Notes under the pieces: model-generated
Told to the model about the DNA's origin: nothing
The model's database searches: none
The model's input: only the letters and a program-made list of their open reading frames with translations
Made by a program: the position numbers and the translations under genes
Shown: in pieces, positions 41,251-50,728 of the stretch
Numbering within the stretch: the stretch's first letter is position 1
Layout: the number at the start of each line of letters is the position of its first letter
From: Neobacillus muris
GTDB taxonomy: Bacteria; Bacillota; Bacilli; Bacillales; Cytobacillaceae
DNA length: 64,000 bases
Assembly: GCF_943193175.1 (NCBI RefSeq)
Contig: NZ_CALPDF010000020.1
Location: 1 to 64,000 of the forward strand
Reading direction: 5' to 3'

Positions 41251-42453
41251 TTATTTCAAGTTTTTCCGATACTGATTCGGGGAAACCCCGACTTCCTTTT
41301 TAAAAGCCGTACTAAAATAATGCTGTGTATCATATCCGACCTGTTCCGCAATCTCCAAAATCGACAAGTCCGTAGAAACCAACAGCAAACTGGCCTTCTT
41401 GATCCGCAGCTTCGTGATATAGCTGACAAAAGAGATCCCTAACTCCTTCTTAAAGGTCCTGCTCAAATACACCGATGATACCTGAAGAGATTCCGCCGCC
41501 TTTTCCAATGTCAGATCCGGGTCTGAAAAATGTTCAACCATGTACGCTCTGGCCCGCCGGACCACCGGGGAAATAGCCGATTCCTGTTGAATCGCAAGCT
41601 TGCACTTACTATAGGCCTCAGGAATCGAGGCTACCCCCTCACCAATCGGTTCAAAACACGAATGGAGAGTCAGATTTACATCCGCTTTTGCCCTTTTTTC
41701 CATGCTTAAGATCCGCTCTTCCGGAAGGGAGTCCCAAAGCAGGAGTAAGATGAGTCCCGAGTCATCTTGCAACAGAAGCTTTTCATACCGCTCCAGAACA
41801 TGCAAAATTAGGCTTTTGAGCGAATTCGACAAGGCCTCCCTGTCCTGTTCCGGCAAAAAATCTTTATTGGCACTATATTCCACACATTGAATGATTCCAA
41901 TCTGCTCTGGACACCTCAGCGGGAACCCCAGCAATTGAAACTGCTGCACCGCCTCCTCCTCACTCCATTTTCTGGCGATTAAATCAAAAAACAATTGCTC
42001 ACGCAGAATATCGATATTTTTGGCAATTTGAGTAGTGGCCACCTTGACAAATTCTTCCTGCTGCGAGACATCCTCCCACTCATGGCGGACCTTTTCAAGC
42101 ACGCTTGTCAGCTGCGCAGGGTTCACAGGTTTCAAAATATAATCGGATACATGTAATCTCACAGCCTCCTGGGCGTAAGTAAATTCGTCATGTCCCGTGA
42201 TGATGACAATCTTGCATTTCGGAAGGTGCGACCTGATTTGTTTAATGAGTGTCAGGCCATTCATAATCGGCATGTTCAAGTCGACCAGCAATAGATCGAT
42301 CGCGTGCTTTACCGCGAGCTCCAGCGCTTCCTCCCCGTCTTCTGCCTCTGCCGCCACCTCCATATTTAGTACCTGCCAATCCACTGACTCCCGAATTCCT
42401 TCCCGGATCAGCGGTTCATCATCTGCAATCAACACCCTCATGCTGGCATTCAA
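41251..42453 (-). CDS. araT: AraC-type response regulator of an arabinose-sensing three-component system
   Basis: A 400-aa YesN-type response regulator. The receiver domain (residues about 5-120) has DDEPLIREGI, phospho-acceptor Asp in LLVDLNMP, and the conserved Lys in YILKPVNP. A middle linker domain follows. The C-terminal AraC HTH (about 300-400) shows LEKAAESLQVSSVYLSRTFKKELGISF and ILEIAEQVGYDTQHYFSTAFKKEVGVSPNQYR. It is the last gene of araP-araS-araT, 1 nt after araS. In Geobacillus AraT activates araEGH; that transporter operon is absent here, and araE (MFS) follows instead. Confidence 0.85.
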   Translation of the reverse strand: MNASMRVLIADDEPLIREGIRESVDWQVLNMEVAAEAEDGEEALELAVKHAIDLLLVDLNMPIMNGLTLIKQIRSHLPKCKIVIITGHDEFTYAQEAVRLHVSDYILKPVNPAQLTSVLEKVRHEWEDVSQQEEFVKVATTQIAKNIDILREQLFFDLIARKWSEEEAVQQFQLLGFPLRCPEQIGIIQCVEYSANKDFLPEQDREALSNSLKSLILHVLERYEKLLLQDDSGLILLLLWDSLPEERILSMEKRAKADVNLTLHSCFEPIGEGVASIPEAYSKCKLAIQQESAISPVVRRARAYMVEHFSDPDLTLEKAAESLQVSSVYLSRTFKKELGISFVSYITKLRIKKASLLLVSTDLSILEIAEQVGYDTQHYFSTAFKKEVGVSPNQYRKNLK

Positions 42454-42454
42454 A

Positions 42455-44254
42455 TTATTTCACCTCTCCTATCAGCGGAAGCAAAATGGCCACTGTTGTT
42501 CCTTTACCTTCTTCACTCTCAATCGATAAGCCATAGGGTTCCCCGCATGTATATTTGATTCTTGTCTGGGTATTTCTCATGCCATATCCCAGATTCGTTC
42601 CACTTTCTGGTGCTGCTAAATTCCGCTGGAGCTCCGCTAATTTTTCCTTAGGCATTCCTTTTCCGTCATCGATGACGCGAATTCTTAAATTCCCCATCCA
42701 TTCCTTCGCTTCAATGAGAATATGGCCCGGCCCTCTTCGCTCCTTTATCCCATGGTAAATCGCGTTTTCTACGATCGGCTGGAGAACGAGCTTCGGCATG
42801 CTGGCTTGATGGAGGTGTTCATCTACGTCAAGGGTATAATTTAATTTATCTTTGTATCTTGCCTTCTGAATCTTCAGGTAGCTATGGATATGTTCGATTT
42901 CTTCGCTTAAAGGGATGTTGTCGCGCCCCTGGTTGAGGCCGATCCGAAACAGCCTGGATAAGGATCCGACAAGGTCCGCCACATCCTCTGCCCCATGCTT
43001 GCGGGCCATCCAGTTGATCGTATCAAGCGTATTATAAAGAAAATGCGGCTTGATGTGTTCCTGGAGACTCCTTAGCTCTGCTTCTCTTTTTTGCCGCTCT
43101 TGTTTTTCTGTTAAGGATATCAGCTTATTGATTTGGGCCAGCATATGATTGAAGCTCCGGCCGAGCATCCCCAGCTCATCCCTGCGGTCCTCCGAATAAC
43201 GGACCGTCAAATCCCCTGACTCCGCTTTTTGCATAAACGACATCAGCTGGCCAATCGGCCGGGACATGGAATTAGACAAATAATAGGAGGCCGTCACGCC
43301 GAATAAACAAACAAAGAAGACAAAGCAAATCACATAAAAATTGATTTCCCTTATTTCGAAAACCGCTTCATCTGTAGGGAATACGCCTACCGTGATCCAA
43401 TTCGTAAACGGTGATTTTCGGTAAATGAATTGCGTTTTGCTTCCATTTACCTGCTTAATAAAGGTGCCCGATTCCCCCTTGCTGACCCATTGCAAAGGAA
43501 AATGCTCAATGAGCTTTTTGGCTGGTGAATAGATATTCTCGCCCTTTTCATCGATGACCATTAAATAACCAGTTTTTCCTAAGCGTGCATCCTTTGTCGC
43601 TTCGGCGATGACCAATAATTTTAAATCCATAAGGACAACGCCTTTTACCTTTTGCGTGTCCGGGTCAATGATCGCACGGACCACGGATACCACTTCATCG
43701 TTATTATACTGAACATAACTTTTAATTTGGCGGTCAGAAGGATGTCCGAGAATCTTAAAGATCCCCTGATTGGCAACGGCCTCCTGATACCATGCCTCTT
43801 TGGTCAAATTTTGGCTGGCGCCGGCATACAGCTCATTGCTCATGTATTCGCCGCTGCTATTTACCACCAGAATGCCTGCCACCTCTGGATATAAGGTGGT
43901 AAGGCTGCGCAAAAACTCCTTGACGTCATAATCATTATTTTCACCTGCCGATGGAGCCGTTTCATAAATAAAATCCTTCATGTCCGGATTGGAGGAGATC
44001 AGGTAGCTGATATTTTGCATATTTGCCGCATAGTTGTCCAATGTTTTATTGACTTGGCCAATTAGCTGCAGGGTGTTGTCAGTCACCTGTTTTTCGACAA
44101 TCCGCTCTACGGTCATTCCCGTTAGCAGGCTGAGCCCAATTGACGGCACAATGCTGATCAGCAGCAAAAGGGCAATTAATTTATAGCGAATCGGAAAATT
44201 ATTGAACTGCAGCCGTTTGACGCCTCTTGATAGAAAGGGATGTTTACTTGCCAT
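42455..44254 (-). CDS. araS: Membrane sensor histidine kinase of the arabinose-sensing system
   Basis: A 600-aa YesM-type kinase. TM1 (about residues 26-48) and TM2 (about 283-305) flank a dCache-like extracellular domain. A HAMP (SNSMSRPIGQLMSFMQKAESGDL), a His_kinase domain with the phospho-acceptor in LQEHIKPHFLYNTLDTI, and an HATPase with VENAIYHGIKERRG and NLGYGMRNTQTRI follow. ATG 44254 follows AGGGGATT. It overlaps the araP stop by 11 nt. By analogy with Geobacillus AraPST it reads arabinose occupancy of AraP and phosphorylates AraT. Confidence 0.85.
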   Translation of the reverse strand: MASKHPFLSRGVKRLQFNNFPIRYKLIALLLLISIVPSIGLSLLTGMTVERIVEKQVTDNTLQLIGQVNKTLDNYAANMQNISYLISSNPDMKDFIYETAPSAGENNDYDVKEFLRSLTTLYPEVAGILVVNSSGEYMSNELYAGASQNLTKEAWYQEAVANQGIFKILGHPSDRQIKSYVQYNNDEVVSVVRAIIDPDTQKVKGVVLMDLKLLVIAEATKDARLGKTGYLMVIDEKGENIYSPAKKLIEHFPLQWVSKGESGTFIKQVNGSKTQFIYRKSPFTNWITVGVFPTDEAVFEIREINFYVICFVFFVCLFGVTASYYLSNSMSRPIGQLMSFMQKAESGDLTVRYSEDRRDELGMLGRSFNHMLAQINKLISLTEKQERQKREAELRSLQEHIKPHFLYNTLDTINWMARKHGAEDVADLVGSLSRLFRIGLNQGRDNIPLSEEIEHIHSYLKIQKARYKDKLNYTLDVDEHLHQASMPKLVLQPIVENAIYHGIKERRGPGHILIEAKEWMGNLRIRVIDDGKGMPKEKLAELQRNLAAPESGTNLGYGMRNTQTRIKYTCGEPYGLSIESEEGKGTTVAILLPLIGEVK

Positions 44255-45254
44255 AGAAATCCCCTGCATTCTCCTTGGTGACAACGGAAACGCCTGTGTC
44301 GATATTGGGCGGCAGCGGCGGTGTGTTGATTCCCATTTTCGAATCCTCTGTCAGCTGATGCTTTAAGTGAAATAAAGACAGCAGCGACCAATAGCCCATT
44401 TTCCAAGTGCCTTGTGCGAGTGTGGCAGAAATCGTTCCGTCCTTGATCATATCCAGAGTTGGTTTATCTGCGTCAAAGCTGACAATTTTCACGTCCTTTT
44501 CCCGGTTCATGGAAATGGCCGCGTGGCCGACACCGATTCCCCCATTTGCTTCCGTTACAAAAATCCCCTTTAAATCTGGATATTTTTCTAAAAGCTCTAC
44601 AGCCGCTTGCTTGGAAACCAGTTCGTTTCCTTTTCCATCCTTCACTTCCACGATGTCAATTCCAGGATAATCCTTCTCAATGGTGTCTTTAAAGCCTCTT
44701 AATCGCTGCTGGTGGTTCAGCTGATTCGGAAGGGTGACAATCCCTACTTTTCCTTGATTGACCATCAGCGCCGCCATCTCCTGGGCGCCGATTACGCCGG
44801 CATTATAACTGTCCGTGCCGATAAACGTGGGCGCATCGCTCGCTGGGGATCCAGAGTCAAAGAGCACCACCGGGATCCCGGCCTTGATCGCTTTATTGAT
44901 GGTTGGAGCTATTTTCGCCGCTTCAATCGCCGTTATGGCGATTCCATCCGGCTTTTGGGCAATTACCTGTTCCAAAACGGTAATTTGCTCGTGCACATCA
45001 TACTGGGTGGCCCCCCGGTATTCCACCGAAACATTTAATTCGTTGGCTGCATCCTCGAATCCTTTCAAGGCCCGCTTCCAATAATCACTTCCTGACTGGA
45101 AGGTCACCATGACATACTTTTCATCGATATCCCCGCGAATCCCCTCCTGAACCTGTTCGGAGGATGTGCCATTGATATCCTGAAAATGATAATAAGATAA
45201 ATATAAAGCAAATAGTCCAAGCAGAAAGATATATACGAAAAATAGTTTTTTCAG
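44244..45254 (-). CDS. araP: Membrane-anchored sugar-binding sensor protein, apparent CTG start
   Basis: A 336-aa periplasmic-binding-protein-4 (LacI/RbsB fold) protein anchored by one N-terminal TM (LFFVYIFLLGLFALYLS). Sugar-binding-protein motifs include VTFQSGSDYWKRALKGFEDAA, KPDGIAITAIEAAKI, IPVVLFDSG, FIGTDSYNAGVIGAQ and KIVSFDADKPTLD. The only in-frame codon after a good ribosome site (AAAGGGG, 9 nt) is CTG at 45254. The in-frame ATGs at 45398 and 45302 lie before or inside a terminator hairpin and give unrelated extra residues. It is the input subunit of AraPST. Confidence 0.8.
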   Translation of the reverse strand: MKKLFFVYIFLLGLFALYLSYYHFQDINGTSSEQVQEGIRGDIDEKYVMVTFQSGSDYWKRALKGFEDAANELNVSVEYRGATQYDVHEQITVLEQVIAQKPDGIAITAIEAAKIAPTINKAIKAGIPVVLFDSGSPASDAPTFIGTDSYNAGVIGAQEMAALMVNQGKVGIVTLPNQLNHQQRLRGFKDTIEKDYPGIDIVEVKDGKGNELVSKQAAVELLEKYPDLKGIFVTEANGGIGVGHAAISMNREKDVKIVSFDADKPTLDMIKDGTISATLAQGTWKMGYWSLLSLFHLKHQLTEDSKMGINTPPLPPNIDTGVSVVTKENAGDFYGK

Positions 45255-45291
45255 TTTGGTAATCCCCTTTCGTTGCACCAGTCTAAAGGCG

Positions 45292-45334
45292 AAAAGGAGC
45301 ATCCCTGTTAACTGCTTAACAGGCTGCTCCTTTT
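45292..45334. terminator. Terminator/attenuator hairpin between araA and araP
   Basis: AAAAGGAGCATCCCTGTTAA paired with TTAACAGGCTGCTCCTTTT, about 18 bp with one mismatch region and a 4-nt loop, T-rich ends on both strands. It lies 38 nt before the inferred araP start, so araPST would depend on readthrough from araBDA or a promoter embedded here. Confidence 0.75.
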
Positions 45335-45423
45335 CTATTATATCAATATACTGAATACTCTGTTTCAAAAATTGGCAAAGGGATATTTTTTTCTCCAAGG
45401 AAGCCTAGCGCTCCTAACGAGAA

Positions 45424-46848
45424 TTACTTAATAATCACGTATTCCAGGTCCACCAATTTGGCATAGGTGACAATTTGGTCTGTTGTCAAATTCAAGGAAA
45501 CCACGGTATGGTGGCCGCCGCCATTCTCGATCCAAGCTTTGACGCCGTCCTGGAAGTTCGGCTTGATTTTCCAAAGCACGCGGGCCACTGGAAGTTTTGG
45601 CGCTGGAACTGTTGGTTCAAAGGCAGAAACCTCGTTGATCAGCATTTTGTAATGTGTGCCAAAGTCAGCCATGGATACGACAACGCCCTCTCCTGCTTTG
45701 CCGTCAAACACGAGACGGGCAGGGTCTTCCCGATCGCCGATCCCTAATGGAGAAACAATGATTTTTGGCTTGTTGCTTGCCATCGTTGGGTCGACCTCCA
45801 GCATATGGGATTGCAGGGCTGCTTCTTGTCCAGCCGCTAATTCGTAAGTGTAATCTTCCATAAATCCAGTGGATTGGTTATGGCTCATGACTTTGAGCAA
45901 GCGGTCGAGTGCCGCGGTTTTCCAATCTCCCTCGCCGGCGAAGCCATAGCCTTGTGCCATCAAGCGCTGCACGGCAAGTCCAGGAAGCTGCTTCATGCCA
46001 TATAAATCTTCAAAGTTCGTGGTGAAGGCATTATAGCCGCCGTCATCAAGGAAACGTTTAATCGCGATTTCATAGCTTGCCTGCACTTTGACGCTCTTCT
46101 CCCAGTCTTCCTTGCTGTAGGTGCCATAATCAAAGTCATACAGGTCGGCATATTCCATAAATAGATCATTGATTTCTTCTTCTGTCACCGCATTCACATA
46201 TTGCACAAGGTCGCCGATGCCAAAGTAGTCAACGGTCCAGCCAAATTGGATTTGCGCTTCCACCTTATCCCCTTCGGTTACGCCAACGTTCCGCATGTTG
46301 TCACCAAAGCGGGCTACTTTGATATGGAAGCTTTCATTATAGGCCACCGCTACGTCCATCCAATCAGCAATTTGCTGCTGCACTTCCGGGCGCTGCCAGT
46401 AACCGACAACCACTTTATTTTGCTTTTTCAAACGGGCATTGATAAATCCGTACTCACGGTCGCCATGGGCGGCTTGGTTCAGGTTCATGAAGTCCATATC
46501 AATGGTTGCCCAAGGAATGCTTTCATTATATTGAGTCGCTAAGTGAAGCAATGGTTTTTGCAATAATTTCGTGCCGCGGATCCACATTTTTGCAGGCGAG
46601 AACGTATGCATCCAGGTGATGACACCGGCCACTTCATCACGATAGTTGACTTCTTTCATGATGCTGGTGATTTTATCAGCACTGACAGCCAAATCCTGCA
46701 AGACGAGCGGGTATGGCAACACGCCGCTTTCATTTAATGCATCTGTCATTTCTTGTGCGTGTGCTTTTACTTCTGCTAATGCTTCTTCTCCATAAAGATG
46801 CTGTGAACCTACGACAAACCAAAATTGTTTTTTACCTGCTGTTGTCAT
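45424..46848 (-). CDS. araA: L-arabinose isomerase
   Basis: A 474-aa L-arabinose isomerase converting L-arabinose to L-ribulose in the cytoplasm, Mn-dependent. Start [16 protein letters not shown], then [72 protein letters not shown] and the C-terminal GGGHHTVVS with metal-binding histidine are all standard. Length is family-typical. GAGGAG precedes the ATG. It is the third gene of araB-araD-araA (order differs from the B. subtilis araABD operon), 37 nt after araD. Confidence 0.97.
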   Translation of the reverse strand: MTTAGKKQFWFVVGSQHLYGEEALAEVKAHAQEMTDALNESGVLPYPLVLQDLAVSADKITSIMKEVNYRDEVAGVITWMHTFSPAKMWIRGTKLLQKPLLHLATQYNESIPWATIDMDFMNLNQAAHGDREYGFINARLKKQNKVVVGYWQRPEVQQQIADWMDVAVAYNESFHIKVARFGDNMRNVGVTEGDKVEAQIQFGWTVDYFGIGDLVQYVNAVTEEEINDLFMEYADLYDFDYGTYSKEDWEKSVKVQASYEIAIKRFLDDGGYNAFTTNFEDLYGMKQLPGLAVQRLMAQGYGFAGEGDWKTAALDRLLKVMSHNQSTGFMEDYTYELAAGQEAALQSHMLEVDPTMASNKPKIIVSPLGIGDREDPARLVFDGKAGEGVVVSMADFGTHYKMLINEVSAFEPTVPAPKLPVARVLWKIKPNFQDGVKAWIENGGGHHTVVSLNLTTDQIVTYAKLVDLEYVIIK

Positions 46849-46885
46849 GATAACTCCTCTTTTCCTATTTTAATGGTTTCCTAGT

Positions 46886-47587
46886 TTATCTTTGTGTTTG
46901 GCCATAATAGGCATTTTTTCCATGCTTTCGCAAATAGTGTTTATCTAAAATGCGCTGTGGCAATTCATTGGCAAAATGGTTCAATTCCCGGGTGAATAAA
47001 TTCATCTTCGCGACTTCATCCAGCACGACACTATTGATGACCGCTGATTTGACCGTTTTTCCCCAAGTGAATGGGCCATGGCCGTGAAGCAGGACACCAG
47101 GAATCGCTAAAATGTCCAGCCCGCGCTCCTCAAAGGTTTCGATGATCACCTTGCCTGTTTCCACTTCGTATCCCCGGTCAATCTCCTCTTGTGTCAGGTA
47201 GCGGGCACACGGCACGGCACCATAGAAGGTGTCGGCATGCGTCGTTCCCATCGCCGGAACATCAAGGCCGGCTTGGGCCCAAATGGTGGCCCAGGTGGAA
47301 TGGGTGTGGACGATGCCGCCGATTTCCGGATAATGCTTGTAAAGCACGGCGTGTGTCGCTGTATCCGATGAGGGGTTCAAATCACCTTCCACCACATGGC
47401 CATCGAAATCCACGACGACCATATCGCTGGGCTTCATCGTTTCATAATCCACTCCGCTCGGCTTGATGACGAACAGGCCGCTTTCACGGTCCACAGCACT
47501 TGCATTTCCCCAGGTGAATTTCACAAGCCCATGCTTTGGCAATTCTAAGTTTGCTTGAAAAACTTCTTCTTTCAGGCGTTCTAGCAC
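46886..47587 (-). CDS. araD: L-ribulose-5-phosphate 4-epimerase
   Basis: A 233-aa class-II aldolase-like epimerase giving D-xylulose-5-phosphate. Motifs: [29 protein letters not shown] (phosphate site), [29 protein letters not shown] (zinc His pair), [10 protein letters not shown] and [11 protein letters not shown]. The start is GTG with GGAGAGG 7 nt upstream, just 2 nt after the araB stop, so translation is coupled. Normal length. Expression is controlled with araB from the AraR/cre region at 49238-49363. Confidence 0.96.
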   Translation of the reverse strand: MLERLKEEVFQANLELPKHGLVKFTWGNASAVDRESGLFVIKPSGVDYETMKPSDMVVVDFDGHVVEGDLNPSSDTATHAVLYKHYPEIGGIVHTHSTWATIWAQAGLDVPAMGTTHADTFYGAVPCARYLTQEEIDRGYEVETGKVIIETFEERGLDILAIPGVLLHGHGPFTWGKTVKSAVINSVVLDEVAKMNLFTRELNHFANELPQRILDKHYLRKHGKNAYYGQTQR

Positions 47588-47589
47588 GT

Positions 47590-49221
47590 TTATTCCTCTC
47601 CTTTTTCAACCATATAATCAAAGTGATCGACAGCGGCCTGCTCAATCACTAAGCCCTTTTTGTAGCGTTCAATAAAGGCTTCAAATCCCTTGACATCAAA
47701 TTGATCAGGATAGATCTCTTGCACATCGGCTTCGATAAAGACTTTTTGGTCAAGGAAGTCTTCTAAACTTTCATTTTGGTCCTTGTTCATTAAATAGGAT
47801 GCGAGAATCGCCATTCCCCAGGCGCCGCCTTCACCGGCCGTTGCCATCAAGGATACGGGAGCATTCATCGCGGCTGCCACGATTTTTTGGCCGACAATCG
47901 GCGTTTTAAACAATCCGCCGTGTGCCAAAATGCGATCAATCGCGACCTGTTCATTTTTCGTCAAAATATCCATGCCGATTTTCAAAGCGCCAAACGCTGT
48001 AAAAAGATGGGTCCGCATGAAGTTGGCTAAATTGAAGCGGCTCTCAGGTGTGCGGACAAATAGCGGCCGCCCTTGTTCCAATCCTGTGATATTTTCTCCT
48101 GAGAAATACCCGTAGCTCAGCAGGCCGCCGCCATCCGGGTCCGCCTCCAGCGCTTTATTGAACAGCACTTCGAATAATTGATGGGTTTCCACCTTAAATC
48201 CCATGGCCTCAGAGAATTCCCGGAACAATCCCATCCAAGCATTGATATCACTTGAACAGTTATTAGCATGGACCATTCCTACCGGGCTGCCGGTTGGTGT
48301 CGTAACCAAATCGATTTCTGGATAGACCTTGGAAAGTTCTTTTTCCAGCACCATCATCGCAAAAACGGACGTTCCTACCGAGATGTTTCCGGTCCGCTTC
48401 CTTACGCTGTTCGTTGCCACCATTCCTGTTCCGGCATCGCCTTCTGGCGGACAAAGCGGAATGCCTGGCTGCAGATTTTGTGAGCGGTCCAGTATTTTGG
48501 CACCTATTTCGGTCAATTCACCTGCTGGCTCGCCTGCTTGATAGACTTTCGGGAGAATCTCCCTCAGCTTCCACGGATACCCTTTGGCGGCTATTTGTTC
48601 ATCAAACTGCTTGACCATTGATTCATGGTAATCGAGCGCTGCTTCATCGATTGGGAACATGCCGGAAGCATCCCCAATGCCAATCGCTTTCTGTCCAGTC
48701 AACAGCCAGTGGATGTATCCGGCCAACGTGGTCATATAATCAATCCGAGGCAAATGCTTCTCTTCGTTTAAGATCGCTTGATAAAGGTGCGCGATACTCC
48801 ACCGCTCCGGGATATTGAATTGGAATTGTTCCGTTAATGCCTTTGCTGCCACACTGGTGGTGGCATTGCGCCAGGTCCGAAATGGCACGAGCAGTTCTCC
48901 TGTCCGGTCAAACGCCATATACCCATGCATCATGGCAGAGATGCCAATCGACCCAATGGTTCGGATGGTGATGCCATAGCTTCGTTCAACCTCTTGCTTC
49001 ATTTCACTGTAGGCCGCTTGCAGACCCGTAATAATATCGACTAAGCTGTATGTCCAAAATCCATCTTCTAAGCGGTTTTCCCACTCATAGCTTCCTGATG
49101 CAATGGTTTCAAAACGCTGATCAATCAGTACCGCTTTAATACGGGTGGATCCGAATTCGATTCCAAGGGACGTTTCTCCATTGATGATCGCTTGTTTCCT
49201 ATTTATTTGATGTGCTTTCAC
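47590..49221 (-). CDS. araB: L-ribulokinase
   Basis: A 543-aa FGGY-family kinase. [16 protein letters not shown] is the N-terminal phosphate loop. [29 protein letters not shown], the catalytic Asp region [25 protein letters not shown], and [29 protein letters not shown] plus [16 protein letters not shown] near the C-terminus identify a pentulose kinase. The operon makes ribulokinase the clear assignment. GTG start with GAGGGG at 6 nt. First gene of araBDA. Catabolite and arabinose control act through the region just upstream. Confidence 0.93.
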   Translation of the reverse strand: MKAHQINRKQAIINGETSLGIEFGSTRIKAVLIDQRFETIASGSYEWENRLEDGFWTYSLVDIITGLQAAYSEMKQEVERSYGITIRTIGSIGISAMMHGYMAFDRTGELLVPFRTWRNATTSVAAKALTEQFQFNIPERWSIAHLYQAILNEEKHLPRIDYMTTLAGYIHWLLTGQKAIGIGDASGMFPIDEAALDYHESMVKQFDEQIAAKGYPWKLREILPKVYQAGEPAGELTEIGAKILDRSQNLQPGIPLCPPEGDAGTGMVATNSVRKRTGNISVGTSVFAMMVLEKELSKVYPEIDLVTTPTGSPVGMVHANNCSSDINAWMGLFREFSEAMGFKVETHQLFEVLFNKALEADPDGGGLLSYGYFSGENITGLEQGRPLFVRTPESRFNLANFMRTHLFTAFGALKIGMDILTKNEQVAIDRILAHGGLFKTPIVGQKIVAAAMNAPVSLMATAGEGGAWGMAILASYLMNKDQNESLEDFLDQKVFIEADVQEIYPDQFDVKGFEAFIERYKKGLVIEQAAVDHFDYMVEKGEE

Positions 49222-49237
49222 ATGTTTCCCCTCTTTC

Positions 49238-49252
49238 TGACAGCGGTTTCAA
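49238..49252 (-). promoter_or_regulatory. cre site upstream of araB
   Basis: On the minus strand TTGAAACCGCTGTCA matches the WTGNAANCGNWNNCW consensus at every position. It lies 17 nt before the araB start, so CcpA would block elongation or initiation. Confidence 0.8.
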
Positions 49253-49315
49253 TATGCGCAATTGAAAGGAAGCGGTTTCGATTTCGCTTCACATTATTTA
49301 TAGTCTTAGTATATT

Positions 49316-49331
49316 TTTTGTGCGTACATTT
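49316..49331. promoter_or_regulatory. AraR box 1 between araB and araR
   Basis: TTTTGTGCGTACATTT, an AraR operator with core TTGTGCGTAC. Confidence 0.75.
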
Positions 49332-49347
49332 GTCAAATAAAAATCTA

Positions 49348-49363
49348 ATATATACATACAAAT
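49348..49363. promoter_or_regulatory. AraR box 2 between araB and araR
   Basis: ATATATACATACAAAT, a second AraR operator 32 nt from box 1. The pair can control both araB and araR. Confidence 0.7.
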
Positions 49364-49492
49364 ATCACATATGTTTAGTTGGCCGTATTCCGGTTCAGCT
49401 TTTTATTTATGGAAAACCATGATAAAATATGTCCATATAAATAGTTCGAAAAAGCGAATTCGTATGCGAACAACTGGGAAAGAAGTGATCAA

Positions 49493-50584
49493 ATGAAACC
49501 AAAGTATCAAATCATCATTGACGATATAAAAAGCAAAATTCTATCAGGGGATTACAGTATAGGGGAACAAATTCCTACTGAATCCGCCCTGCAGGAAACG
49601 TACAACGTGAGCCGGCACACTGTTCGAATGGCGATATCCGAACTGGCAAACGACGGATTCTTGCGAAGCGAAAAAGGGTCTGGCACGTTTGTCAGCAATC
49701 AATACCAATCCAAATCGGGCGGAAAAACCAATAGTAAAACGATCGGCGTCATCACGACCTATATTTCCGATTACATTTTTCCCTCGATTATCCGCGGAAT
49801 TGAAGGAAGACTGAACGAGGATAATTATTCGCTGCTGTTGGCCAGCACCAATAATGATGTCGAGCAGGAGAAAAAAGCGTTGGAAATGATGCTGAGCTTT
49901 GGCGTGGACGGATTGATTGTGGAACCGACAAAAAGCAATCTTTACAATCCCAATATCGCCTACTACCTATCGTTCAAGGAACAGGATGTCCCGTTCATCA
50001 TGATCAATGCTTATTATGAAGAATTGGATGTTCCTTTCCTTTGTCTCGATGATGTGCAGTCCAGCTATCTCGCCACAAAAGAGCTGATTTCGAAAGGGCA
50101 TACACAAATCGGCCTGATTGCCAAAATGGATGACCTGCAGGGGAAGTACCGCATGAAGGGGTATATAAAAGCGATCGGAGAAGCCAAATTGCGGTTCCAG
50201 CCAGATCTGGTGCTGTCGTTCGATACAGAAACAAAGCAAGACTTATCCAAGAACCTGAAGACGTTCCTGCATGAAAAACGGGACGAGCTGACAGCCATTG
50301 TCTGCTATAACGATGAGGTCGGGCTGGAAGTGGCAAATGTATGCAGACAACTAGGGATTTTGGTACCAGACAACTTGTCGATCATCGGGCAGGACAATTC
50401 CTATATTGCCAAAAATGCCAATATCAAGCTGACGACCTTGACGCACCCGCAGGAACAGATGGGACGGGATGCGGCGGATTGGATCATTAAGAAACTGCAA
50501 GGGAAAAAGGATTTGCCAAACGAGACCTATTATCAGCCCGTTTTAATTGAGGGCGAAACGGTGAAAGAGCTAAAGGCGGAATAA
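49493..50584 (+). CDS. araR: Arabinose repressor AraR
   Basis: A 363-aa repressor with an N-terminal GntR-type winged helix (QIIIDDIKSKILSGDYSIGEQIPTESALQETYNVSRHTVRMAISELANDGFLRSEKGSGTFVS) and a C-terminal LacI/GalR effector domain (IGVITTYISDYIFPSIIRGIE, GVDGLIVEPTKS, NDEVGLEVANVCRQLGILVPDNLSIIGQDNS, THPQEQMGRDAADWI). This GntR-LacI chimera is diagnostic for AraR. L-arabinose binding releases it from the ATTTGTACGTACAAAT-type boxes found here before araB and GH43. It is divergent from araBDA. Confidence 0.95.
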   Translation: MKPKYQIIIDDIKSKILSGDYSIGEQIPTESALQETYNVSRHTVRMAISELANDGFLRSEKGSGTFVSNQYQSKSGGKTNSKTIGVITTYISDYIFPSIIRGIEGRLNEDNYSLLLASTNNDVEQEKKALEMMLSFGVDGLIVEPTKSNLYNPNIAYYLSFKEQDVPFIMINAYYEELDVPFLCLDDVQSSYLATKELISKGHTQIGLIAKMDDLQGKYRMKGYIKAIGEAKLRFQPDLVLSFDTETKQDLSKNLKTFLHEKRDELTAIVCYNDEVGLEVANVCRQLGILVPDNLSIIGQDNSYIAKNANIKLTTLTHPQEQMGRDAADWIIKKLQGKKDLPNETYYQPVLIEGETVKELKAE

Positions 50585-50677
50585 ATTTAAGTATGGCCTC
50601 ATAAGAAAAGCGCAGGGCGCCGTATGGCCTGGTGCTGGACCATTCTCAAAGTCTAAAACTTTTATACTTATAAAAAC

Positions 50678-50722
50678 AAAAGAGCTTCAAGCAGCCGTAC
50701 AGATTGCTTGAAGCTCTTTTTT
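50678..50722. terminator. Bidirectional terminator between araR and the GPH symporter
   Basis: AAAGAGCTTCAAGCA and TGCTTGAAGCTCTTTTTT form a 15-bp stem with an 11-nt loop and T tracts on both strands. Confidence 0.9.
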
Positions 50723-50728
50723 ATCTGG

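Noticed and set aside
41008..41442. A 144-codon plus-strand ORF starting in repeat copy B
   Set aside because: It runs on as the antisense of the araT 3' end; only the repeat part is patterned.
45255..45398. A 48-residue N-terminal extension of AraP from the ATG at 45398
   Set aside because: It crosses a terminator hairpin and precedes the only good ribosome site; the residues do not resemble a sensor domain.
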